Positions 56,901-64,000 of a DNA stretch of 64,000 nucleotides are shown one piece after another. The stretch is from contig NZ_CP050699.1 of NCBI RefSeq assembly GCF_005116675.2, positions 4,769,001 through 4,833,000 of the forward strand, in the 5' to 3' direction. Both the position numbers and the translations under genes were made by a program. The notes under the pieces are model-generated. The model searched no databases, had not been told where the DNA came from, and saw nothing but the letters and a program-made list of their open reading frames with translations. Numbering within the stretch: position 1 is the first letter of the stretch; each line of letters starts with the position of its first letter. This DNA comes from Desulfosediminicola ganghwensis (GTDB taxonomy: Bacteria; Desulfobacterota; Desulfobulbia; Desulfobulbales; Desulfocapsaceae).

Positions 56901-57820
56901 CAGGCGTCAACCTGTTTTTCCAGGATGAGCTTAGACCGAAGGCTGAACTGTCTGAGAAGATAGGAGAAAAAGTCTTCAAGCTTTACGATAAGGTGATGCA
57001 TACCCAGAACGAGTACAGGGGGGACGAACTGGTCGTGTCTAATGGCTCTTTGGGGTCGATACTCAAAGGCGGCCGTGTGTTCTTTCTTGAGCGTGATATG
57101 CCATTGAAGATCAGCTCTCTTCGCACGTCAAATGCACTTGAGCTGGCGTATGCGATCACTGTCCATAAATCCCAAGGCAGCGGATTTAACCATGTCTTCA
57201 TCGTGTTGCCGGAAAAGGCAATATACTCCCATCGGGAGCTGCTCTACACTGCTTTAACCCGAGCTAGAAACCAGGTCACTTTGCTGATCCAGCAGGGCGG
57301 GGAGATACCCAATGTCCCATCCTTTTTGAATAAAATTAGGTCTCGAAGTGCAGTCATCGGCAGAAGGACCAGTCTATTCTCTGAGGGTGGCGAGCGGTAC
57401 GCTTACATGCCCGATGAGGGCGTTATCGTTAAGAGTCGGGTTGAATACATCATCTATCGCAAACTTCTCGATGCTCGTGAGAAACATGGGACCTTTTCGT
57501 TTAACTACGAGAACACCTATGATGTCAAAGGGCAGCCCTTTGATATTCATCCGGATTTCGAGATTCGATTTTCTGACGAGCGCGTCGTCTACTGGGAGCA
57601 TTTGGGCCTAGTGACTAGCAAGTCATACATGAGCGATTGGGATAAGCGCCGAAAAATCTACGAGAACCAACAGGATTTTGACAAGGTACTGACTACAGAT
57701 GAACTGCGCGGTATTAGTGACGAGAAAATCGAGGAGATCATTGAAAAGATGGTCATGAACGACCTGGTCTCAGAAGATGACTCCGATCGCTATTCGAAAA
57801 TGCATTTTTCCCTCAGATAG
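53960..57820 (+). CDS. Large RecD-like SF1B helicase with C-terminal PD-(D/E)XK-like domain
   Basis: A 1286-residue protein. The N-terminal 160 residues include a region LCLRMAWHDNRWNGTICKEA (about 95-114) followed by cysteines (YC, GCAGC), a Trp-rich Cys motif I have seen described in large defence-type helicases but cannot name. SF1B core: Walker A ITGLPGAGKSYEL (about 728-740), Walker B NLIIDEASMVDL (about 802-813), VGDPNQLPP and a C-terminal UvrD-type motif AITVHKSQGSGF with LYTALTRAR. After it, SRVEYIIYRKLL...HPDFEIRF...VVYWEHLGL (about 1140-1215) resembles a PD-(D/E)XK nuclease. The fusion suggests DNA end processing, perhaps anti-phage. Confidence 0.85.
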   Translation: MAKDFEDLKKWVLSLDVQDVFDLSKNQGLSGKSKNIAYNSAKRLQSGNVPSYKQIKALHRICAGLHSKSLAERNSHDGDLAAHAHTEAPDIDIKHLCLRMAWHDNRWNGTICKEAAKNDYCVGEYSLLSDRIRRRRDLEIETQPGCAGCKADTSELGQYQPPCFWSINAFGPEPLTFKHDNPVAADFPFIDESLPPYSVISWPFKLSFVKNEEEKKKYAGNYYPKKIFENRIRLFQRNVRPAESVVFTYCNYSNPVSGEEMKYLVTGCALLVEQGEPQYFDISAETLANKAAQLKQPNFPSMNWALRYTLDVEDTGVRIPYHEYLDLLAREGGVGEELLNEIAVTIDEPELRDGFTYVAKHIDDDQAIYLLTKIRRSLLKVKEHEVIDTSQIHAQLGRIEELIAHTWDKRGYQPGLKNLLLAIPGVRENYEIRVSELVESIDRSAEEDVKDLMAAFAGEQSALGDQFGDLLSEVQDFMYEQDLTAKNIARLASLNLTVHQFARISGKEGIRHSLREICENPYLLFENYQPGQELEASLSGEKIDGPIDLLKIDLALLPLVKYQHRVKELHDLRATDHRRLRAVVIEILRNREYSGDCFLDVDEIIEEAESYSLFYKADTPYSVDRHLKEPKEEAEKHFQEKLVMRRVDGRTFYYLKELYDDELFVRQFILDLIERSDHAKSAKALEADIPSAITALGKKIGPRFDAALFQAEREHLYSLVASKSFFVITGLPGAGKSYELLKLIEFFRSQRETHRVLSFTGKAVIRLKNNEEAIASVDAKTIDKFLTEAESTKAQAATSVIHNLIIDEASMVDLPKLAALLRNIEKKHLNRLILVGDPNQLPPIGFGKPFSDIVEMMTEDPEALGDYGVKLEVNCRAEMNDEFIGFSKIFSNESKFAEGYLAQTAHEDHICGGNVELVFWSSRKELRKKLDDKVAELLRKEGFNRAELPRFLGIDSATTKPSDLERFQVLTPYRNGYFGSSGVNLFFQDELRPKAELSEKIGEKVFKLYDKVMHTQNEYRGDELVVSNGSLGSILKGGRVFFLERDMPLKISSLRTSNALELAYAITVHKSQGSGFNHVFIVLPEKAIYSHRELLYTALTRARNQVTLLIQQGGEIPNVPSFLNKIRSRSAVIGRRTSLFSEGGERYAYMPDEGVIVKSRVEYIIYRKLLDAREKHGTFSFNYENTYDVKGQPFDIHPDFEIRFSDERVVYWEHLGLVTSKSYMSDWDKRRKIYENQQDFDKVLTTDELRGISDEKIEEIIEKMVMNDLVSEDDSDRYSKMHFSLR

Positions 57821-58233
57821 CCGCTGCGCCTTAGCCCCAACCAGATGGAGGCGAAAGGAGTATTACTAAGCAAGAGGCTCCCGGTAACGGTAATTCTGGA
57901 GGAAGCCGCCCTGAAAGTTCAGGGTAATGCAAAAGTGCGAGAAGACGAACAAAAATAGGGTATAAAGAGTACGCATTGGGATGAGGCTATACGAGAAGGT
58001 AAGGTCCTCTATTAAAACAGAAAATGTGTTCGTAAACCCGGCATTAAATATCCACTGGCAACTAACCGATTGTACTAAAGTAAATAGATACTAATACTGA
58101 TAAGGCTAGTGCGGTATGCGAATTCGACAGGTTGACCTTATTCCTGATCAGGTTAAGGGTTGTTGTTCAGGGAAGCCTTACCATTTTCAGTCGTAGGTGG
58201 TCGCCGACTGCACCTCTGGATAATCATGAGCGT
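57821..58233. other. Intergenic region after the RecD-like gene
   Basis: About 400 bases. A 37-codon frame (57845-57958, MEAKGVLLSKRLPVTVILEE) has no ribosome-binding site and no known family. No RNA or other gene seen. Confidence 0.35.
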
Positions 58234-58314
58234 TGGCTACGGCTAATTTGGCTACTCCTGCGACACATGTTTTTTATCTTTCCCTGCCGTAGCCGGAGTA
58301 GCCAGTGTAGCCAC
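58234..58314. repeat. GGCTAC-type inverted-repeat element, copy 3
   Basis: Left arm TGGCTACGGCTAATTTGGCT then ACTCC, and right arm GTAGCCGGAGTAGCCAGTGT ending AGCCAC. The reverse complement of the right arm reads GTGGCTACACTGGCTACTCC and matches the left with several differences. It lies between convergent genes, directly beside the end of the primase/DUF3987 gene. Confidence 0.8.
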
Positions 58315-58326
58315 TACCTCGAACGA

Positions 58327-60945
58327 TTATTGGACCGTTACATCAGAAGAGGTATTGAACAGTTTTGGGTTCAACTCAACCATCTTCTTTCTCCCGTCCA
58401 TTATCAACTGTAAGCGATCCAGCTTGATCAGAGCTTTGACCACCGGTTCGTGTTTGTCCTTCTTACGCAAAGACTTAGGTCCATTTTGTTGGATCTCACG
58501 AACAGGGATTTTTGTAGTTCCCTTCTCCTGATAGTACTTCAGGAGCCATTCATCCAGCATGACTACAGACTTCTGATCACCTGTAAGTGCAATCTTCTCG
58601 ATAAAGCGATCAGCCTCGTTCAAATACCAGAGCATAAGTTTTCCTGCCGATTTAAGCTGGTGAGCATCGATTTCCTTATCGAATCCATTACCGGAGACAA
58701 CATGAAAAAGAGCAGCAAGACGGGCTACATTTTCAGCTGCCTTACTTGCCACATCTTTCATGTTGCTATACATGCCGGTACCGCCAAGCTGCATTTCCAC
58801 ATAGTCGTGAAACTCTACCCAAACCTGGAATGCCTCCTCACTGAGGCACAGCATAGTAGGAGCCAAACCTTTACCTGATTCATGCATGGCTGGCGATTGT
58901 TTCAAAATCTCAAGAATTCTATGCTGAAAGGATTTTAGTGATGGTGTACCTTTTGGAGCCTGCTTGAAAGGGCGATTCCCCTGGGTCGATTCAGGCCAAG
59001 ATACGAGAAATCTCGCGAGAAAGCCCAATCCCCTTGCCATGTTGTCAGACTTACTAAAAAAGGCACGTAGGGGTGCTTCCTGTGTCTGCAAGCCTACAGT
59101 CAGCCGTGCATCTCTCACTGTAAAAGAGCCTGACGTCTTGCGGCCAACAGAGTACTCCTCACCACTCCACAGGCAGTTCAGCATCGCCATATAGTTCATC
59201 TGCGACTCCGACTTCATCCCGTGACCACCAAAGACAACGGCTGCCTCACTCGACATAATTCCAGCAGACGGATAATCATGAGCCAATGAATAAATGAGAT
59301 TTTCCGGAGTTTCATCACCCCTTACCATCTGTGCCACTACTGGCTCTGCAGGCTTGGCTTTTTCCAATTCACGCAAGTCAGCCTCTTCATCCACAGTACT
59401 CTCACCTGCATTAGCCAAAGATTCTATTTTTTCAACGAGACTTCTGTGCTTCGCCCCCCATGTGATTTTGTCTGCACTGTATTCGGCCAACTTTTCCGAG
59501 TAAAATTTCTGCTGTTCCTGATGAAACAGCTTGAATGGTTCCGTGAAGAGCTTATCACAGGCAGATTTACGCTCACCTGACTCGGCGATAGTCAACATAT
59601 TCAAGCTTGTTGGGCCGGTAAGCCCCTCTGCCCGTTTAACATCTACATGTGCTTGCACTGCAAGAGACGTTGTACTAAGGGCAGATGCCGCAACCAGTGG
59701 TAAAGGAGCCTGTACAAAGCTCTGCACCTCCTTTACCGCATCCTTTACGATATCTGGAAGAACCTCAATCGGATACAGTTCAGCTTCACGCTCGCCGATA
59801 ATTGGCAGAGGTTCAGGCCAGTCTTCTGGATTAACCCTGATCTGCCCAGGCACATGGTTTTTCGGCATCGTTAAGCTGATTTCTTTTGCCGCTGCGGAGT
59901 AATCCCCGTTATGCTTGAGGTGGGTGTAGACACTAAAAGCAGAATGGGGGCCAGGCGGAATTCCGGCATTGGTACTGAATACATACAACATCCCATCTTT
60001 CCAGCTGGCGGAAACACCAGACTCTTTACCTGGACGAGTCAAGTAGATCTCCTCGCGTGGACCTTTTCCAGCAAATTTCCAGCCAGAACCAAACAGCAAG
60101 TCTTGCCATACTTCAGGTGTTACTTGTTCATTATAAATATCACCAGGTCTATTTTTACCGGTACCACCAGGCTTACTTTTAGAATGACATTCGACTTTTT
60201 CAGTAAAGGAGTGAGCTAGCGAAAGCAAAGTGCTCCTTTCTTTTGACGTCAGGGTAGGCATGCTATCGAAATCAGCTTTGATAAATGAATAGTTGGGAGA
60301 AGGGTATGTAAGAAAGTATCCACCTTCTCCTCTAGTCTCTATCCATGTTTTGTTATCAAGAGACACAGCAAGCTTTTGACTACCTTCAACTGGATTTATA
60401 CAGCGATATGGGATGTGATAACCACTTGACGGGGTCTGAAGATAAATCAGCTTTGACGCCAAACCTTCATCCATTATGTTCAGGGCTTTCATGAATGGCT
60501 CAAAAAGATCTGGCTTATCAAAATCCAAGCACTCCAGATTTCCTGAGATCTCACCACAGACTAGCGCCATGCATTCCGCTGTTTCAAAGATAGCACCAGC
60601 AAGCTCCAAAGACATTTTCTCTGACTGATACTTCTTCCATGACTTAAGAGCTGGCGACTTATCAGTTTTCGCGGGGATAACAGAAATACCCTGAATGAGA
60701 CGTTTTTGTGCATAATTACTCATAGAGACAATTGTTGAATCTTCATCATTTGACACAGGAATCTGAGTAGGCTGTGCTGACACCTGCATAGGTGTTGCGC
60801 TTACAGCCTGAATTGGTGTACTTTGTGAGGACATAAGATTTGAAGTCCGCAGCCTTTTTTCAGAGCTGCTTGTTACGGAACCAGAGGTCTCGACCACCTC
60901 TGGTTCCTTTTTGTTTTTGTGATCAGACATATAAATGTCTTCCAT
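58327..60945 (-). CDS. Bifunctional primase-polymerase / DUF3987-domain replication protein
   Basis: An 872-residue protein from ATG 60945, which overlaps the stop of the upstream HTH gene by one base. After a disordered Ser/Thr-rich tail, residues about 75-250 form a bifunctional DNA primase/polymerase domain: KRLIQGISVIPAKTDKSP, CLDFDKPDLFEPF with metal-binding acidic residues and GYHIPYRC. The second part (about 390-870) is the DUF3987 family often fused to such primases in integrative elements. It is thought to support replication or mobilisation of the island. GGGAGGGAATTGTTA precedes the start. Confidence 0.88.
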   Translation of the reverse strand: MEDIYMSDHKNKKEPEVVETSGSVTSSSEKRLRTSNLMSSQSTPIQAVSATPMQVSAQPTQIPVSNDEDSTIVSMSNYAQKRLIQGISVIPAKTDKSPALKSWKKYQSEKMSLELAGAIFETAECMALVCGEISGNLECLDFDKPDLFEPFMKALNIMDEGLASKLIYLQTPSSGYHIPYRCINPVEGSQKLAVSLDNKTWIETRGEGGYFLTYPSPNYSFIKADFDSMPTLTSKERSTLLSLAHSFTEKVECHSKSKPGGTGKNRPGDIYNEQVTPEVWQDLLFGSGWKFAGKGPREEIYLTRPGKESGVSASWKDGMLYVFSTNAGIPPGPHSAFSVYTHLKHNGDYSAAAKEISLTMPKNHVPGQIRVNPEDWPEPLPIIGEREAELYPIEVLPDIVKDAVKEVQSFVQAPLPLVAASALSTTSLAVQAHVDVKRAEGLTGPTSLNMLTIAESGERKSACDKLFTEPFKLFHQEQQKFYSEKLAEYSADKITWGAKHRSLVEKIESLANAGESTVDEEADLRELEKAKPAEPVVAQMVRGDETPENLIYSLAHDYPSAGIMSSEAAVVFGGHGMKSESQMNYMAMLNCLWSGEEYSVGRKTSGSFTVRDARLTVGLQTQEAPLRAFFSKSDNMARGLGFLARFLVSWPESTQGNRPFKQAPKGTPSLKSFQHRILEILKQSPAMHESGKGLAPTMLCLSEEAFQVWVEFHDYVEMQLGGTGMYSNMKDVASKAAENVARLAALFHVVSGNGFDKEIDAHQLKSAGKLMLWYLNEADRFIEKIALTGDQKSVVMLDEWLLKYYQEKGTTKIPVREIQQNGPKSLRKKDKHEPVVKALIKLDRLQLIMDGRKKMVELNPKLFNTSSDVTVQ

Positions 60946-61199
60946 TAACAATTCCCTCCCTGATAATTCTCAAGCAGCCAATCGATCAGGTTATCAACCG
61001 GATATCCTACCTGCTTACCAAGCTGGAACTTGCCGTCTGGGCCAGTACCCTGGCTGTCCCTGTTTCTGAGGGTGTTGGCAGCGATCATACCGCCGGTGAA
61101 CTTCGGTACCTCTTTGCGTGCAATGAAAGTGGTAGGCCAGCTTTCACCTGCCTCTCTGAGGATCGTTTCCAAGAAATCTTTGTTCTGTTTAAGTCTCAT
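60945..61199 (-). CDS. AlpA/MerR-type helix-turn-helix protein, probable excisionase or regulator
   Basis: From ATG 61199 with GGAG five bases upstream the product has 84 residues. The stretch RKEVPKFTGGMIAANTLRNR followed by DSQGTGPDGKFQLGKQVGYP matches the wHTH of AlpA-like proteins and excisionases (R-x-E-V-P ... T-G-G ... T-L-x-N-R-D). A longer reading to 61310 lacks a clear start signal. It is co-transcribed with the primase gene and near the integrase, so it likely controls excision or early gene expression. Confidence 0.8.
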   Translation of the reverse strand: MRLKQNKDFLETILREAGESWPTTFIARKEVPKFTGGMIAANTLRNRDSQGTGPDGKFQLGKQVGYPVDNLIDWLLENYQGGNC

Positions 61200-61310
61200 A
61201 ATTGCTCCACATAAAATTAGGAAAGAGTGTGCATTGCCAGCACAAATCAGAAAGTGTAGGAGGCACTGTGCCTCCGAATCGTGCTGTCTAATCTCTACGA
61301 TTTTGATCAC

Positions 61311-61671
61311 AAAGAAAACAGTCTGACATGGTGTCGCTCAAAAAATTACTCAAGGTGCTTTTGATCGGGCCAGGAAGACTTTATCGGTATACCCTGGGCA
61401 CACCGGTAGCAGCATAACCTCCAAGTCGGCTTGTAGTGAGATATCTCGGAATTAAGTGACGAAATCCTGATTGAAAAATACAGAGTGTGAGGCAACTACA
61501 GACGGCTTCTGAATGGGAGGGATCAAGAGTTGTATAGATGTTTCAGAGTCAAGAAGGGAAGATACTCAGATCTAAACCAAGGAGGATGGAGGGAATAGTT
61601 GATTGGTGAACAACTGGTTACACACCTATTCCTGTGCAAAGGTTGCCCACAAGTTGCCCAAATCATCTCCA
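61311..61671. other. Intergenic region between HTH gene and integrase terminator
   Basis: About 360 bases with no gene or RNA recognised. The promoter for the leftward HTH-primase unit probably lies here. Confidence 0.4.
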
Positions 61672-61713
61672 AAACAAAAACGGGGACTCAGCCAAATCAG
61701 CTAGGTCCCCGTT
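61672..61713 (-). terminator. Rho-independent terminator of the integrase gene
   Basis: On the minus strand ACGGGGACCTAGCTGA - loop - GCTGAGTCCCCGT followed by TTTTGTTT, about 65 bases past the integrase stop. Confidence 0.8.
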
Positions 61714-61778
61714 ATATCTGGTACGTCCGAGAGGATTAGATCTTTTAAAGGTCTGGGCAACCACCCTGCTTCACAAGG

Positions 61779-63035
61779 TCAAGCAATAGCCCTTAAAGGT
61801 ATTATCTCCCCTTGACCATCATCGTGATTTTTACAAAGTGTTTCTGTCATTGCTTTCTTGATAGTCTCACTGTTGAGCTTCGAATACCTCATTGACATCT
61901 GCAATGTCTTGTGCCCCAAAACCTCAGCAATGAGTCTAATATCATAGCCTTCAATCGCTAACCAGCTGGCTGTCGTGTGCCTGAGTGAGTGAAATGTCAG
62001 TTTCTGCCTTCGATCTGTTACACCTTCGTTGAACCCCAGGCTATCAATTACCCTTGGAAAGGTATTAGGTATTTTCCCCATGACATTGCCGTTTTTATCA
62101 GGAAATATCAATTCTCCTTTTTTCCCTCTCCTCATCTCGATAAAAACCTCCCGAACTGCAGGAACAATTTGTACGGTTCGAGCCTCTCCATTTTTGGGTT
62201 TAGCAATGTATATTGTTTCATTTTCAATGCTAATATCTTGCCACCTGAGAGCAGCTATCTCACCGAACCTCATACCAGTATTTAATGAAATTAAGGCGAT
62301 CCGGTATACATGGATTGATCTAGCTTTCAGAGCAACTAGCAACTGATTCGCCTGGATAGGCGAATAATAGGCTTCCCTTGCATTACTGATTTTCTGGCCT
62401 TCCAAAAAAAATTCTGTTGGGGATGACCCAAAGTATAACTCGTGTCTCCTTGCGTAAGTATAGACAGGACGAACTATCTCTTTAATTGTTTTTATCGTCT
62501 TCTCTGCCCGCCCCTCCTGCCTCATCCGTTTCTCAATCCGCTGCAGGTCCAGCAATTTGATTTCGTCCAAGCGTTTCGAGCCAAGATCACCTTTCAACCA
62601 TCTGTTATAAAACAGAATAGTATTTCTTTTATACTCATTATCTGGCTTATAAAAGAGACTTTCATCGAAGACACGACTAAACACAATTCGATTCAACCTC
62701 TCTTCCTCTGCCTTTGCTTTCCGCTCAGCCTCAGACTCCTCTGTCAATCTTCTTTCCCGCTGAATCAAATACTCTTTGTAAGAGCAGGGAGCCTGCCTCA
62801 GCTTTCTGTTTGTCTTAAAAGTTTGGGCCAAGTGCTCGATCTCACTTTTTCCACCTTTGAAATCTGACTCCCACCCAAAATAATCTGTAACGGTTTTTTT
62901 GGTCATTGGGTGTTTGAACACAAGCCTGTAATATCTTTTAAGTCGACGACTTCTACTGGCTCCAATCTTCTCAGTATCATGTTCGTAATAAGAGAGACCG
63001 AGTTTACTGCTATTGTCTTTGATCCACTTGGGCAT
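61779..63035 (-). CDS. int: Tyrosine-type site-specific integrase of the island
   Basis: A 418-residue phage-type integrase. The catalytic residues are visible: Arg in NTGMRFGEIAALRWQD (about residue 257), Lys in IAKPKNGEA, H-x-x-R in LTFHSLRHTTASW (about 348), and the C-terminal VLGHKTLQMSMRYSKL with the nucleophilic Tyr. The N-terminal part has an arm-binding/SAM-like domain. It lies just inside the right attachment repeat (stop codons are 160 bases from it on the 5' side), as expected for an enzyme that integrated the island into tRNA-Arg. A terminator follows. Confidence 0.96.
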   Translation of the reverse strand: MPKWIKDNSSKLGLSYYEHDTEKIGASRSRRLKRYYRLVFKHPMTKKTVTDYFGWESDFKGGKSEIEHLAQTFKTNRKLRQAPCSYKEYLIQRERRLTEESEAERKAKAEEERLNRIVFSRVFDESLFYKPDNEYKRNTILFYNRWLKGDLGSKRLDEIKLLDLQRIEKRMRQEGRAEKTIKTIKEIVRPVYTYARRHELYFGSSPTEFFLEGQKISNAREAYYSPIQANQLLVALKARSIHVYRIALISLNTGMRFGEIAALRWQDISIENETIYIAKPKNGEARTVQIVPAVREVFIEMRRGKKGELIFPDKNGNVMGKIPNTFPRVIDSLGFNEGVTDRRQKLTFHSLRHTTASWLAIEGYDIRLIAEVLGHKTLQMSMRYSKLNSETIKKAMTETLCKNHDDGQGEIIPLRAIA

Positions 63036-63193
63036 AGGAAATCACCTTGGCACATCTTCCGTCTTACTTTAACAACCATTTAACAACCAAATTCGGTATT
63101 AAGACGTACTCCAAGTGACAGAAAACATCAACCAACTACATGCTATTACATAATAAAAGACATTTAGGGACTCTGAGGGACTCTCATCGCACT

Positions 63194-63288
63194 AGGCTTC
63201 GAACCTGGGTGTCAGGGGTTCGAATCCCTTCGGGTGTACCATATATATCAAGGACTTAGCATCAACGTGCTAAGTCCTTTTTTGTTTT
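63194..63288 (+). repeat. Right attachment repeat (attR), tRNA-Arg 3' half
   Basis: Copy of 24502-24596 with one mismatch. It starts inside the anticodon stem, so it does not make a tRNA by itself. The terminator hairpin is retained. Confidence 0.95.
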
Positions 63289-63520
63289 GTGGGTGATCAG
63301 GATCACTACAGAGCCGCTACTTCGCACTCGCACTCTCCCTCGCTCTCTTCCTTGCCCTACTTTACCACTCATCTCCTCCCTTCAGCTGATTCCAGGTTTG
63401 TTGTTTCTGATTTTTCGCCATATAATTGACCTATTCTTTAATGCACGACTGGAGTCAGCGATGCACTCGGTTACGACCTTACCGAGCCACAACCATTTCA
63501 ACCAAAACCTGTAAAGCGCT

Positions 63521-63658
63521 ATGAGCAAAGAACTGCCATCCAACCAGGGTCACAAGAAAGACAGGTCACGCCTCTCAGGCTTTATAGGCTATGCAATTGT
63601 TGTTTTCGTAGCTCTTTTAGTCAGTCTCGTTGTCATATACCTGAGAAGCAGTGCCTGA
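63521..63658 (+). CDS. Possible small membrane protein
   Basis: A 45-residue frame (MSKELPSNQGHKKDRS then LSGFIGYAIVVFVALLVSL) with one hydrophobic segment and basic flanks, ending with a TGA at 63658. It lies in chromosomal sequence to the right of attR. No strong ribosome-binding site is seen. Confidence 0.4.
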   Translation: MSKELPSNQGHKKDRSRLSGFIGYAIVVFVALLVSLVVIYLRSSA

Positions 63659-64000
63659 TTGCTGACAGGGAAAGAAACAGCTTCCCTTCTGATTTAATTT
63701 CCTGGGCTTCTCCGCCACCACTTCCCTGACCGTGTCATATCTTCCCTGCAACCTCTAACAGGCTGTTTATTTATCATACTTTCGTACTTGCTCCGGTCAA
63801 TACCCAGCCATTATACCTGGCCACACCATCTTTTGGCTAACGTACATATTATCCTGAGAGAGCCTTGTATGGACATACCAGGGCACATTGGTTATTTTGG
63901 CAGACAATGACAGTGAGCAGGTCATATTGAGCGAGAATATTTTAACGTGATTTCTCGCGTCATTTTTTGTGGAAACTCATTCAAAGCAAATTGCAACTAT
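63659..64000. other. Chromosomal sequence at the right edge
   Basis: About 340 bases with no gene I can support. Confidence 0.4.

Larger units (their letters stand above)
24502..63288. mobile_element. 38.7 kb integrative genomic island in tRNA-Arg
   Basis: The 95-bp sequence 24502-24596 recurs at 63194-63288 with one mismatch (24550 G versus 63242 T). The left copy completes the tRNA gene and the right copy is a stranded tRNA 3' half. A tyrosine integrase lies 160 bases inside the right copy, next to an AlpA-like HTH gene and a primase/DUF3987 gene. The cargo contains another insertion element, recombinase relics and genes with base composition unlike the flanks. No conjugation genes are seen, so it is likely mobilisable or a phage-satellite-like island rather than a self-transmissible ICE. 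Confidence 0.93.

Noticed and set aside
57845-57958. 37-codon frame after the RecD-like gene
   Set aside because: No ribosome-binding site and no family; not listed as a gene.
38970-58314. Hexamer repeats as a CRISPR array
   Set aside because: The copies are dispersed, inverted and lack regular spacers; no cas genes are seen.
63194-63288. Second tRNA-Arg gene
   Set aside because: The 5' half, including acceptor strand and D arm, is missing; it is an attachment repeat.
63287-63514. 75-codon frame just right of attR
   Set aside because: Composition is Leu/Pro/Ser-rich without a ribosome-binding site and it begins inside the terminator.

Overview
The window looks like a chromosomal piece of a Gram-negative bacterium carrying one integrated genomic island. 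An outer-membrane beta-barrel protein, the dcw gene order mraZ-rsmH-ftsL-ftsI-murE, a UGA-encoded SelW-type selenoprotein and a PP-loop ATPase of a style common in sulfate reducers all suggest a Desulfobacterota relative, perhaps Desulfobulbales. That assignment is inference from gene content, not a search result.

Positions 1-24470 are ordinary core chromosome. On the minus strand lie the start of the division/cell-wall cluster (mraZ, rsmH, ftsL, an ftsI-like gene, murE running off the left edge) with a good sigma-70 promoter and MraZ-type operator repeats, then panB, ruvB-ruvA-ruvC, yebC, rlmE and a CCA-adding enzyme. After these come an MscS channel, a dihydrouridine synthase, a nitroreductase, an AEC transporter, a PP-loop protein, recN, a DtxR-type regulator, a short selenoprotein gene that ordinary ORF calling would miss, a dGTPase-ClC channel pair and an outer-membrane barrel.

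A tRNA-Arg gene (anticodon TCG) at 24473-24549 is the attachment site of a 38.7 kb island. Its 3' half plus its terminator is repeated at 63194-63288 (95 bp, one mismatch), and a tyrosine integrase sits beside the distal copy. The island core at the right end is integrase, AlpA-like HTH protein and primase/DUF3987 protein. Cargo from left to right: a decayed second integrase; a small lipoprotein; a c-di-GMP-I riboswitch controlling a secreted repeat protein; a UDG-like protein; a UvrD-type helicase; small hypothetical proteins; a winged-helix/nucleotidyltransferase-like protein; a secreted nuclease group (OB-fold, SNase, EndA); a truncated resolvase; an IS91-type element with a frameshifted tyrosine recombinase; a six-gene biosynthetic cluster; another decayed recombinase; a KAP-family NTPase; and a very large RecD-like helicase with a probable C-terminal nuclease domain. 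Base composition and codon use vary along the island, as expected for a mosaic.

Most worth following up: (1) the six-gene cluster at 42424-49583 (two radical SAM proteins, UbiA-family transferase, APH-type kinase, PLP decarboxylase, phosphoribosyltransferase-domain protein), whose product I cannot name; (2) two families of about 80-100 bp inverted-repeat elements built from reiterated GGCTAC or GGAACA hexamers, five copies, all between island genes; (3) an FtsI homologue in the dcw operon that has lost its catalytic serine and other active-site motifs; (4) the SelW-like selenoprotein gene; (5) the c-di-GMP riboswitch whose aptamer shares bases with a terminator; (6) two helicases of different families that both carry a PDF...EH nuclease-like motif.
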